A DNA stretch of 64,000 nt from Sesamum alatum. Lineage: Eukaryota; Streptophyta; Magnoliopsida; Lamiales; Pedaliaceae. Below the pieces are notes generated by a model. The model ran no database searches. It was not told the DNA's origin and saw nothing but the letters and a program-made list of their open reading frames with translations. Position 1 is the stretch's first letter. Every line of letters starts with the position of its first letter. Location of the stretch: contig JACGWO010000005.1 of the NCBI GenBank assembly GCA_034509735.1, positions 14,373,264-14,437,263 on the forward strand. Reading direction: 5' to 3'. The position numbers and the translations under genes were made by a program. Of this stretch, positions 37,334-49,136 are shown in pieces.

Positions 37334-39326
37334 TGAAAGAAATTGTGGATCGTCCCGGGAAAAGCGCGAATGCGGAAGCGCGGTATAATTAAAAAAAATA
37401 AATGCGGAATTTAAACATGCTTTAAATTAAAGAACACGTTTCAAAGGGTGTGCCTTTGAAATTCCCGGGTGTTCGGTGTATCTCATGAATAATAAAACAT
37501 AAAAGAATCATGGAGGCCATAGGGTTGAAAATAAAAGAGGACGAAAATCTAAAAACGAAACCTACCCGTTGTCGTTTTCGTCTTCAACGGCTACAGGCGT
37601 TGTTCCCCGTTTTGCACCAAGATCTCGTTCTTGAGACCCTCCAAATCGTGACACACGATCCACCCACGTATCTTGCACGTCGTGCTAGCAACGAACAAGT
37701 TTATATTTTGGAGTGGATGAATCAACAACACGTTATGAATTAACGGTATTGATTCATCAAGTTCTAATGTTCCAAGAACAAGAGAACAAAGAAACAAATT
37801 CTTGGAGTGTGTAGAGAGAGAGGGCGGACGAGAGAAGGAGAGAGAGAGCTGAAAAGTGTGTGTGTGTTGTGTGTGTGTTGGAGATTCATCATCCTTCAAC
37901 TTGTAGGATGCTAGGGGTTTATATAGAAGAGGAGTCTAATCCTCTTTAAAACTCCTCTTTCAAGAACTCTATTTTGACTAGGATTTTGACCTAGTCAAAG
38001 TCCTAGTCAAAGTAGTGTTTTGACCTAGTCAAAACAATCCTAGCCATCCATCTCTCCCATTCATCTCACCGTTGATTTAATTTAATTTAATGGAATATTT
38101 AAAACCTATTTAAATATTTTCAAGAGGCTAAAATAAATATAAATATTATTTAAGCCCATTAAATAAATCCCTTTGATAAATCTAATTTATCAATTTAATT
38201 CCTTATATCTAATAGAAGGAATTATTTCTCCAAGAAAAAATAAAGGACCCGATTAAATCCAATTTAAATCATTCCTTCACTCCAATATTTAATTCCTAAT
38301 TAAATATCTAAATGTGTGTGGATAGTGTGTGACTCTTTAGGTTCACCTTTCAACTAGACTTGGTCGGATTCCTAGAATCCTTCCGTTACCATGGGTGGCC
38401 ATCTAGCAACGGTCCATGGCACTAGAGACTAGGTGAAATATTTAGGGATGAACATTTAGGCTCTAACAGTACACTTGTCCTTCTGTCTTCGGTCTCATCA
38501 CTTAGAGTCTAGGGCACGGATAATGCAGGTACCCATTTTGGACCTAAGTGTCGGTCTGTCCTCACTAAACGCCGCAAGGGAATCCTTCCCTTCTGTTCAG
38601 TTACTGTGGCCACAGATTTTAGGGACAAGACACAGAGCATACATGAGACTCAACTGTCAATGCCTATTGGCAGGAGACAGATCCTTTCTTGGAGACTACT
38701 GTCACTTTGTACACCAGAACTGCACTAGACATGGCTTATGACTACCAAAGAGAATTCTGCTAATCTCTCACCATATCTAAGATACAGCCCTAACGTACAG
38801 GTAAACTCAGCAATTCCTCAAGTCAAAGGACTTGGCCTGTACCGTTGGAACCGGGAATACACGTCATACCTTGCTGACCATACTCAAGGTCCTCCGTAAG
38901 ACGGTTCCCGCGAGTCACCTCAGTCAGCTGCGTCCTAGCATGCTAACCCACTAACACTGCTTAGACGACCCTCGTCACCCGTCGATGAAACACGACAGCA
39001 GGTGCTTAGTGCAAGTCTCAAATGGAATCCCGGTACCCATTTTCGGGATTCCTTGACTTGGAGATTTCCGGACTGATTCGGGAAGACTGATTCCATGGAC
39101 CTACCTCCAAGCGTAGTCCCAGTCCCCGAAATTGATTCTCAGTCCGTGGGCTTTGTTTGCGTAGTGAACAGATATGGAAAACAAATATAAGTGAACACAA
39201 ACAAAGTGATGCCAAATGAAATTCACTTCTTTATTCATTAATGATTTTATCAAACACCTGAAAATTGTCTAGACATAGGTTACATATTCTTACCAAAATT
39301 GGCTTACATGGTCACCTATTCTAACA
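37334..39326 (-). repeat. 3' LTR of the minus-strand Copia
   Basis: Starts (minus strand) TGTTAGAATAGGTGACC and ends CACAATTTCTTTCA; matches 45737-47723. It includes the W-box cluster at 37974-38032 and a TATA-like TATATAAA at about 37918-37925. Confidence 0.92.
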
Positions 39327-42300
39327 ATCTCCCACTTGACCTTTAAAGCCAATCACCCATATGCCTAATCCCATCTTCTCAAGATGTTGCGTATGAGCAC
39401 TCTGCGACATAAGCTTTGTCAGCGGGTCTGCTGTGTTGTTTGCTGAGTTGACTCGGTCCATCCGAACGTCACCTCTTCCTACCATTTCTCTAAGAAGATG
39501 GTAGCGTCTAAGAATGTGTTTGGAACGGTGATGAGATCTCGGTTCCTTTGCTTGCGCTATTGCACCGTTGTTATCACAGAAGATGACAACAGGCTCGGCG
39601 ATGCTACGCACCACACCCGACTCTTGGATGTAGTTTCTCATCCAAACCGCTTCCTTAGCAGCTTCTGAAGCTACTATGTATTCAGCCTCAGTGGTGGAGT
39701 CAGCAGTGGTTGCTTGCTTGGAACTTTTCCAAGCCACTACTCCTCCGTTGAGTTTGAATACATACCCCGATTGAGACTTGGCATCATCGTCATCAGACTG
39801 GAAGCTAGCGTCGCTAAAGCCTTCCAGAATTAGTTCTCCATTGCCATAGACCAAGAACATTTCCTTAAGTCCTCCTAAGGTACTTTAGGATGCCCTTAAC
39901 GGCATTCCAATGTGCCTCTCCTGCACAGGACTGATATCTGCTTGTCACGCTCAAAGCGTATGCAATGTCAGGCCTGGTGCAATGGACCGCATATTGGATG
40001 CTACCTACGGCAGAAGCATAGGGGATGACTTTCATCTTTTCAAGTTCCTCATCAGTCTGCGGGGACTGCTTCTTGGACAACTTGATCCCATGCCTCATTG
40101 GAAGGAATCCTCGTTTGGAGTTGTCCATTCGATATCTCTTTAGGACTTTCTCCATATACGAGTTTTGGGTGAGCCCTAACATCCTTTTAGATCTGTCCCT
40201 GACAATCTGGATGCCTAGGATGTAGGAGGCTTCACCCAAGTCCTTCATGGAAAACTTGGTTGACAACCATGCTTTTGTGTTTCCTAACATTCTGACGTCA
40301 TTACCAATGAGCAGAATGTCATCCACGTAAAGCACTAGGAACACTATAGAGCTCCCACTGACCTTCTTGTATACACAAGGGTCGGATTCGTTTTTGATGA
40401 AGTCATATCCCCCTATTACTTCATCAAATCGAATGTTCCAACTTCGGGATGCTTGTTTGAGGCCATAGATGGACTTCTGGAGACGACAGACCTTCTGTTC
40501 TTCTCCAGTGACCTTCTGTTCTTCTCCAGTGACCGTGAAACCCTCCGGTTGATCCATATAGATCTCTTCTTCAACGAAACCGTTGAGGAAGGCCGTTTTC
40601 ACGTCCATCTGCCATATTTCATAGTCATACCATGCTGCTATGGCAAGCAGGATCCGAATGGATTTAGCCATGGCTACTGGCGAGTAGGTATCCTCAAAAT
40701 CGACCCCGGGTCGTTGAGTGTATCCCTTAGCTACAAGCCTAGCCTTAAAGGTTGTGACTTCTCCATCAACGCCGAGTTTGCGCTTGTAGACCTACTTACA
40801 GCCCACTGGCTTAACACCTTTCGGTAGATCTACAAGTCTCCAAACTTGGTTCTCGCTCATGGAGTCCATTTCGGTTTTCATGGCCTCAAGCCATTTTCCG
40901 GAGTCGATGTCAGACATCGCTTCCCCGTACGTCTTAGGATCGTTATCCAAAAGATCGGTCGCACCTAGAAAATATCTCACTGGAGGTCTGGATTCTCTAG
41001 TGGACCTACGGAGGACGGGAACGTCAGTGGTGACTGTGGGCGCTGACTGTATCGGAGCCCGGCGGTTCAGGGGCCGGGACTGGCCTTTCTTGAGGTTGTC
41101 CTTCATGCCTAGCATGTTGGACTTCTCTAGGTTGGTCAGCCCTCCATGCGTTAATCCTAAATCCTCTTGGTGAGGTTTCCGCGGCTATTTCTGATGGCTG
41201 AGATCCATCACTTGATTCCTCAAGGATCAGCTCATCAGGTTGGATATCCTCCGGGAAGCCTTGCTCCAAGAATACTGCATTCCTTGAAACAAATACCTTT
41301 TGTTCCAAAGGGTCATAAAAGTAATAACCCGCAGTTTCTTTAGGGTATCCAACGAACCTGCATAGGCTAGACCTGGATTCTAGCTTATCTCCCACCAACC
41401 TCTTGACGTATGCGGGGCTACCCCACACTTTCAAGTAGTTGTAGGACGCAGGCTTGCCGTGCCATATCTCATATGGCGTTTGGGTCAATGCACTGGTAGG
41501 CGCCAAATTCAACAACTTGGCTGCCGTTTCTAATGCATAACCCCAAAACGATAAGGGCAATTTGGTAAAACTCATCATGGACCGAACCATGTCCAACAGG
41601 GTTCGGTTCCTCCTTTCAGAGACGCCATTTAACTGTGGTGTTCCAGGAGGTGTCCATTCTGATATTATACCATGTTCTTTTAGATAATCAAGGAATTCGG
41701 CACTAAGGTATTCACCACCTCGGTCTGACCGTAGGATTTTAATTTTGCAGTTGGTCTGGTTCTCCACTTCAAGTCTGAATTCTTTAAACCTCTCAAGAGC
41801 TTCAGACTTGTACCTCATTAGGTAAACATAACCATACCGTGAATGATCATCGGTGAAGGTTATGAAGTAGGAGAACCCACCTCGAGCCTGCGTCCTTAGT
41901 GGTCCACATACGTCTGTATGGACCAAGTCCAACAGACCCGTGGCGAGCCTGCTTTGCCCTACAAAGGGCTTCTTGGTCATTTTCCCTCTTAGACAAGATT
42001 CACAAGTTGGTAGATCGCTCAAGTCCCCAACCTCTAGGTTCTTTGAGTCTACCAACCTTTTCATCCTATCTTGGGATATGTGACCTAGCCTAGCGTGCCA
42101 CAGACGTGTGTTCCCGTTATTATCTAATTTCCGTTTGTGTTGAGCGTTAAGAACGAAATTCGTTTGTTGCAAGATATAGAGCCCGTTGTGCAATGTACCA
42201 AGTAGATGAGCAATTCCACACCTCATCAAATAAAAGCAATTTTTATTGATTCTGAACTCATAACCACTATTGTCCAACAATGGAATGGAAATGATGTTCT

Positions 42301-43415
42301 TAATCATACTAGGTACAAAATAAACCTGCTCTAATTCTATGCTAATGGTATCACTAATCAATAAAGTGGCGGATCCTACTGCTTCTGCCGAGATGGCCTT
42401 GCCATTTCCAAGCTTCAGGATCATGTCCCCGCTACTTAGTTTTCTGCTTCTTTTCAGCACCTGCAAATCATTGCAAATGTGAGCTCCACAGCCGGTATCC
42501 AATACCCAAGAGGCAGAATTAGTGACCATATTAACCTCAATCACATATATACCTTGGTTTGAGAAGAGTTTGGGGCACTCTCTCTTCCAATGCCCTTTCT
42601 CACGGCAGTTGATACATATGTCATATGCCTTTGACTGTTGCTTGGAGACAACCTTTCCCTTTCCTTTGCCTTTCCCCTCTTTGGCAATGGGAACACTCTG
42701 AGTGTTCGTAGCTGCTATGACGGTTTTTCCCTTCCCCTTCTTCTTTTTCCAACGTCCGGCACCTTTGCCTTTCGTCTTGGAAGTAGAAGCACCTCCAAAC
42801 AATACCGAAGGCGTGGACTTCTTAGTCGTTGCCTCGTATTGCACCAACATATTGATCAACTCATGAATACCCTTCTCAAGTGCATTCATGTTGTGGTTGA
42901 CGATAAATTGGTCGAAGGAGGGTGGGAGTGACTGAAGGATCACATCTATGTACGTTTCGTTATCGAGACCTGCCTTTAGGTCCTCGAGCTTTTCCACTAG
43001 GGTAAGCATTTTAACCCCATGCTCTTGTACAGAGGATCCTTCTGTCATTTTAGTTCCAAAGAACGCCTTGGTCGCGACATACCTAGTATGCCGGTCCGGG
43101 ACTGCATAGCAATCCTTAAGGCGAGCCATAATGGAAGGGACATCGTCTAGCCTTTCATATTGCTTCTGAATCTCATTGGTCATCGAAGCAAGTATGACGC
43201 TACGGACCTTCCGGTTATCCTTATGCCAAGTCTCGAACGTCTCACGTTCTTCTGGCGTGGATCCTTCCGGCAAGGTCCTAGGGAGAGGCTTCGTCCATGA
43301 CGTAGCCTTGGTTCTCGTAATCTAGGACTATCCTGAGATTGCGCAACCAGTCGTTGTAATTTGTTCCATTGAATTTGTTTGTCTCAAGAATGGTTGATAG
43401 TGGGTTCTTAGACAT
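39321..43415 (-). pseudogene. gag-pol polyprotein of the minus-strand Copia (few lesions)
   Basis: The ATG at 43415 (MSKNPLSTILETNKFNG) matches the gag start of the plus-strand relative. An upstream in-frame ATG at 43505 lies only about 12 bases past a TATA motif and is less likely. Order: UBN2-like gag; CCHC knuckle (CINCREKGHWKRECP, about 42573-42617); aspartic protease (LDTGCGAHIC); HARLGHIS pre-integrase; integrase core (SDRGGEYLS, NGVSERRNRTLLD); RT (TAFLNGFVEEEIYMDQPEGF; YVDD near 40316-40336); RNase H (EGFSDASF, TEAEYIVASEA), ending inside the 3' LTR at 39321. Lesions: a frameshift near 43275, a frameshift near 41150, TAG at 40792-40794 where relatives have a sense codon, and a frameshift near 39862. 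RT contains a 21-bp tandem duplication (VTGEEQK twice). Confidence 0.9.
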
Positions 43416-45736
43416 TTTAAATCTACATTTAGAAAACAACGCGCGATCAGCAGAAAATAAAGACGGTGGTTTGATGAAATAATTAAATGCTTGGTCTTTA
43501 GTCATTTAATCCTCCCACTATTTATACGAAAACACGGTACTCTCAAACGTGATTTTCGGGAAATCCTTTCCTAGTGGGCTTGGGATCCACAGCGATTTTT
43601 CCCATACCCCGCTTTTACGATTCGCATGGAAAAGATCCTGTGGGAGGTATTCCATACCATTCTCGTTCCACGAGATTCCCAAGATTATTGCCTCACCCTT
43701 TCGCATGATCCCGAGGACTCCAAGCGAATCATGCTAATTGGGCGTTAGACCCGACCCAATCGACCGAGCCACAGACCCACTGGTACCCCTACGACTCGTG
43801 AGACAGGTAACAGCAGCCCATTTTTCGTTCATGACATAGTGCAGCTTCTTTTAAGTACAATAACGTGCCACGACTCGTGAGACCACGCTATTGACCTAAA
43901 ACAGCTTCCTCACTGTGCCATGGATTGGAAGGCATGGAAAAACTCCTAGAGTTCATGTCCACTTTATCTAGGGTCTAATATTTCAACATTGGTCCAACCA
44001 ATGTGAGAGTAGTGAATGACCGAGATCTCATAATATATATATATGCATACATTCATCCATAATGCATAAATAAAAATCCATCCATAGCAGTTATATGATA
44101 AATAAAAGCCATTCATCCATCATAATAACCACATGCAAAATTAAAGCCTAGCACGCCCCTGTTGGATGATCACGAGCCCAAATCCTATGCGACCCACTGA
44201 GCCCGCAGTGGATCTATGGTCAATCTAGGGTTGGTCCTACACTATTACAATAATAGTAACCCAATCATCACGCTGATGGGCCTTGGTCTCTTTTCCTCTT
44301 TCTTCACTTCATGGAAAACGCCAAGGGACCTCCGGTCTGGGCTCTCCATGTGGTCCTTCCTTCTACTCCACCAATTACAAAAAAGGAAACCTCACTCCTA
44401 GTCTACTCTCATTACATTATAAAAATAGAAACCCCAGCGAAAACCCGGGGGGAGTACATAAGGAGGGAGGTAGAATGCCTTATTATTCCAAGGCAACTAG
44501 AAAGAGAGAAGGAGAAAGCAGTTAAAGAGGCACACAGGCCCAACAGAAAATTAAACCATACATCCGGTCTAGGGCTCGTGATCATCCATTTCCATCCAAC
44601 ACGCATAATCACATGATCCAATCACATAATTACAATGTACCAATAATTCATGATTTCCAATCATAATAATCCAAAAGAGAAATAAATGATCATGTGCGCA
44701 ACGTGTGAAAAATAAAACACAAATATTGGTAATAATATTTTTTCTCGTTTTAGGAAAACCTTTCCTCATTATTTTAAGTAAAATAACCCCGGAATTCCAA
44801 ATCAAATTTATTTTACTCCTAAAATAATGTCTTTAGGAATTTAGGCAAAATTGAACCAAAAAACGAATTTTCAGAATTAATTCAAAATTAAAACTGAAAA
44901 GTAAATAAAAAATAAAATAAAATAATACTAGGGTTTCAAAAACCGTAGCTGCAGCAGCCGCCGGCCGCCGCCACCGCAGCAGCCGGCCGGCCGTGCGCGC
45001 AGGGCAGCAGGCCCAGCCTGCCGCCCCTGCGCGCGCAGGCACTGCCTGGCCGGGCGCGCGCGCGCAGGCCCTTGCCTGCGTGCGCGCGCGCCTGGCCGGC
45101 AGCGCGCTGCGCGGCCTGGTGTTCCGGCAGGCCGTCGCGCGCGCAGGCTCCTCTGCCTCGCGCGCGCCGGCCTGCTGGTCGCCAGCCGCGTGCCTGCGCT
45201 GTGCGCAGTGCGCGCGCGCAGACACGCACTGGGCACGCCCGCCGGGCGCGCGCGCGCGCAGACGCCTCCGTCTACGTGCGCGCGCGCCTGGCAGCGCGCC
45301 TGGTGCCCGTCCGCACGCGGGCTCTCCGCCCGACAGCCTTGCGCGCGCGCGCAAAACCCTCGTCTGCCCGCGCGCGCGCCCGCGCGCAGCCATCCTGGCT
45401 GCGCGCTGCCCCTGCGCGACCGGCTGGGCGGGCGCGCGCAGGCTACCCTTGCCTGCGCGCGTCTGCCCTGCCGGCAGCGCTCGGCTGCGCGCGGCCAGCC
45501 TTCCCGGCTGGCCGGCTGTGGCGTTTCTCGTTTTCAGTTCAATTTCCCCCCCCCGTTTCCCAAGAAAAACAGAAAAATACCAACATTCAGAATTTCACAC
45601 GAATTAAAAGCAATAAAACAACATGCTTTAATAATCAAGAAAAACAAGATTCAATTAAAACATGCTCAAAACACGTTTCATGCTTAAAACGCACATAAAC
45701 CTTAGGCCTATACACCGAACCGGGCTCTGATACCAC
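43416..45736 (-). other. Untranslated leader of the minus-strand Copia (PBS, GC-rich block)
   Basis: About 2.3 kb between the 5' LTR and gag, equivalent to 9563-11430. About 44940-45535 is an extreme GC island rich in CGCGCG and GCCTGCGCG-type repeats, longer than in the plus-strand element. Long overlapping open frames on both strands there result from few AT-rich stops. The conserved TATA-like motif lies at 43518-43526. Confidence 0.7.
43518..43526 (-). promoter_or_regulatory. TATA-box-like motif upstream of gag (internal leader)
   Basis: On the minus strand TATAAATAG then TGGGAGG lies 103 bases before the gag ATG at 43415, as in the plus-strand relative. A possible internal promoter; unproven. 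Confidence 0.4.
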
Positions 45737-47723
45737 TGAAAGAAATTGTGGATCGTCCCGGGAAAAGCGCGAATGCGGAAGCGCGGTATAATTAAAAAAA
45801 ATAAATGCGGAATTTAAACATGCTTTAAATTAAAGAACACGTTTCAAAGGGTGTGCCTTTGAAATTCCCGGGTGTTCGGTGTATCTCATGAATAATAAAA
45901 CATAAAAGAATCATGGAGGCCATAGGGTTGAAAATAAAAGAGGACGAAAATCTAAAACGAAACCCACCCGTTGTCGTTTTCGTCTTCAACGGCTACAGGC
46001 GTTGTTCCCCGTTTTGCACCAAGATCTCGTTCTTGAGACCCTCCAAATCGTGACACACGATCCACCCACGTATCTTGCACGTCGTGCTAGCAACGAACAA
46101 GTTTATATTTTGGAGTGGATGAATCAACAACACGTTATGAATTAACGGTATTGATTCATCAAGTTCTAATGTTCCAAGAACAAGAGAACAAAGAAACAAA
46201 TTCTTGGAGTGTGTAGAGAGAGAGGGCGGACGAGAGAAGGAGAGAGAGAGCTGAAAAGTGTGTGTGTGTTGTGTGTGTGTTGGAGATTCATCATCCTTCA
46301 ACTTGTAGGATGCTAGGGGTTTATATAGAAGAGGAGTCTAATCCTCTTTAAACTCCTCTTTCAAGAACTCTATTTTGACTAGGATTTTGACCTAGTCAAA
46401 GTCCTAGTCAAAGTAGTGTTTTGACCTAGTCAAAACAATCCTAGCCATCCATCTCTCCCATTCATCTCACCGTTGATTTAATTTAATTTAATGGAATATT
46501 TAAAACCTATTTAAATATTTTCAAGAGGCTAAAATAAATATAAATATTATTTAAGCCCATTAAATAAATCCCTTTGATAAATCTAATTTATCAATTTAAT
46601 TCCTTATATCTAATAGAAGGAATTATTTCTCCAAGAAAAATAAAGGACCCGATTAAATCCAATTTAATCATTCCTTCACTCCAATATTTAATTCCTAATT
46701 AAATATCTAAATGTGTGTGGATAGTGTGTGACTCTTTAGGTTCACCTTTCAGCTAGACTTGGTCGGATTCCTAGAATCCTTCCGTTACCATGGGTGGCCA
46801 TCTAGCAACGGTCCATGGCACTAGAGACTAGGTGAAATATTCAGGGATGAACATTTAGGCTCTAACAGTACACTTGTCCTTCTGTCTTCGGTCTCATCAC
46901 TTAGAGTCTAGGGCACGGATAATGCAGGTACCCATTTTGGACCTAAGTGTCGGTCTGTCCTCACTAAACGCCGCAAGGGAATCCTTCCCTTCTGTTCAGT
47001 TACTGTGGCCACAGATTTTAGGGACAAGACACAGAGCATACATGAGACTCAACTGTCAATGCCTATTGGCAGGAGACAGATCCTTTCTTGGAAACTACTG
47101 TCACTTTGTACACCAGAACTGCACTAGACATGGCTTATGACTACCAAAGAGAATTCTGCTAATCTCTCACCATATCTAAGATACAGCCCTAACGTACAGG
47201 TAAACTCAGCAATTCCTCAAGTCAAAGGACTTGGCCTGTACCGTTGGAACCGGGAATACACGTCATACCTTGCTGACCATACTCAAGGTCCTCCGTAAGA
47301 CGGTTCCCGCGAGTCACATCAGTCAGCTGCGTCCTAGCATGCTAACCCACTAACACTGCTTAGACGACCCTCGTCACCCGTCGATGAAACACGACAGCAG
47401 GTGCTTAGTGCAAGTCTCAAATGGAATCCCGGTACCCATTTTCGGGATTCCTTGACTTGGAGATTTCCGGACTGATTCGGGAAGACTGATTCCATGGACC
47501 TACCTCCAAGCGTAGTCCCAGTCCCCGAAATTGATTCTCAGTCCGTGGGCTTTGTTTGCGTAGTGAACAGATATGGAAAACAAATATAAGTGAACACAAA
47601 CAAAGTGATGCCAAATGAAATTCACTTCTTTATTCATTAATGATTTATCAAACACCTGAAATTGTCTAGACATAGGTTACATATTCCTGCCAAAATTGGC
47701 TTACATGGTCACCTATTCTAACA
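45737..47723 (-). repeat. 5' LTR of the minus-strand Copia
   Basis: Matches 37334-39326. Promoter-like arrangement on the minus strand: W-box cluster 46433-46375, then TATATAAA at about 46320-46327, then a CT-rich leader near 46215-46250. Confidence 0.92.
46320..46433 (-). promoter_or_regulatory. LTR promoter: six W-boxes upstream of a TATA box
   Basis: Within 59 bp (46375-46433) there are six TTGAC[C/T] motifs, counting both strands, arranged as repeated TTTTGACCTAGTCAAA-like palindromes. About 50-110 bases downstream in the transcription direction is TATATAAA (46320-46327). TTGAC[C/T] is the W-box bound by WRKY transcription factors. WRKY response is inferred. Confidence 0.6.
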
Positions 47724-48805
47724 CAACTATTCGCCCAACTTTACGTCGTCCATGCTCGAGGTTGTTTCCCTGTCAACCTCTCTTAGTGAACCCACAATGC
47801 CAATCAACAGACTTCTCCTCTGACACGTTTGAGAAACCACACACCACAAGCGTTTGTTAAAGTGGTTGTCAAGATCATTGTACAATTTTTTGGCTAGAAT
47901 CGTCTTACACAGTCCAACATGCCGCAGATAGTGATAATTTAAAAGTTGTCTGTTTGTCCTGCAAGTAGATCCAGAATTTCTTCTGCATCCATCTCAAATC
48001 CAACCACACTTCCATCATTTGTAGGACTTGTCTTGTCTTGTAATGCTACTGTGGTGCTAAAATCTTCTGCAATTTTAACCACTTCAAGGTTATAGTCTTC
48101 TTTGTTTCTCCAAATCCAGCCCTTATAAGGTTAATGATCTTGACAACATAAGGGAGCCTGAGGATGAGATACCATACACGAAGATCTCCAACTTTGAATG
48201 AGCTAATGAGATACTGAGCTTCAGGAGCCAAATCTCCGACTTGCTTCACAGCTTCTTTCGATGATTCAACCTTTTCGGGATTCTCCACCTTTATATCCTT
48301 GAGGAAAGATCTCAAGAACATCAAATTTTCATGGCGGATTCTAATAGGATCCTTTAGGTCATCAATTAAGTCAGCTTTGGCATCCAGCACTTGCTCCAGA
48401 TCATCAAGGAAAAAACCAACAACCGAAGAGAGAATCCGCAGTAGTCTTCTGAGTTATGCAAAGCTTTGAGAATTTGATGCAATGCTTTTTAATTCCAGCA
48501 TTCAAGAGCTCAATCTTTCCCAATAAAACCTAGAGGCCCGCATTCGTGTTGTTAGCTATAACTCGATCCATGGCAAAAAAAACTGGAAAAAACAACGTTT
48601 CCAACTTCATTGGCCACAACCTCAAATTCATCCAGGAGATTCTTCACTTCCTAAATATCAGAGCTGAGCTTCGGCGTATCACCGAGAACTGTAACTAGAA
48701 ATTTCAGCTCCTGTTGAAGAGTGGAAATGAGATCATCACCTGGAATACCTGATCATTTTTGCAATCTAGTATTTGAAAGAGGAATTTGATGAAGCTAGCC
48801 ACAAG

Positions 48806-49136
48806 TGTTCAGGTAAGAGGAATCCATATTTAGGGAAAGGCTTAGAATAATGCTCTCTGTATGTTTGTTATTATGCTGAAGAGGAGAAAGAACTCCTTTA
48901 AATAGAGTATATGAAGGCAGGAAGAAAAAATATCTCCTAACTAACTAACCACCACTAACCTTTAAGTACCCGCCAACTAACGTGCAACATTAGTGCCAGC
49001 TTGAGCCACATGGAAAAGCTACTAATAGAAATGTATATACTACTAAACAACATAAAGATGAAAACACGAGTTATGTACAAATATCACAGCAGCAATTACC
49101 GCTGCACTTGCTCCTGAAGTTGCTCGTCTCTCATCA
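48806..49136 (-). repeat. 3' LTR of the old minus-strand Copia
   Basis: Direct repeat of 53456-53777. It shares GGAATCCATATTTAGGG and the CTAACTAACTAACCACC segment, with substitutions and small indels. Confidence 0.85.

Larger units (their letters stand above)
37334..47723 (-). mobile_element. Ty1/copia LTR retrotransposon inside the NLR NB-ARC, nearly complete
   Basis: 10,390 bp with LTRs at 37334-39326 (3') and 45737-47723 (5') and perfect target duplications CAACT (37329-37333 and 47724-47728). The primer-binding site complement (GATACCAC, 45729-45736) abuts the 5' LTR; the purine tract (GTGGGAGAT, minus) lies at 39327-39336. The LTRs look nearly identical; I noticed only scattered single-base changes and one-base indels, so it is probably the youngest insertion here. 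gag-pol carries only a few lesions. It splits the NLR between the P-loop region and kinase-2. It belongs to the same family as 7334-17588, in opposite orientation. Confidence 0.93.
32032..48805 (-). pseudogene. R1-type NLR disease-resistance gene, dismembered
   Basis: Three minus-strand blocks read in order as one NLR. 48805-47724: N-terminal coiled-coil region (open frame 48390-48046, with DLKDPIRIRHENLMFLRSFL), the SVVGFEMDAEEILDLL motif, then a damaged P-loop (KTILAKKLYND, KT codons at 47901-47906). 37333-35803: kinase-2 (LVVLDDIWD, 37274-37301), GLPL-type ELCGRLPLIVV (about 37041-37068), the winged-helix region and first LRRs (35803-36290). 32356-32032: last LRRs (FEVLKLVSDAFEGQ, FQNLRVLKLDRMKL, FPKLERLVLHKC), ending at a TAA at 32032-32034 after a frameshift near 32155. 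Copia elements interrupt it at 37334-47723 and 32365-35802. Independent stops and frameshifts are frequent, so it was decaying as well as interrupted. Confidence 0.85.

Noticed and set aside
37591..37899. 102-codon frame present again at 45993-46301
   Set aside because: Part of the leader region of the LTR, CT-rich; repeated because the LTRs are repeated.
44833..45698. Several long overlapping open frames on both strands, rich in Ala, Arg, Gly and Pro
   Set aside because: They lie in the extreme GC island of a Copia leader, where stop codons are rare; frames are open on both strands at once with no domain.
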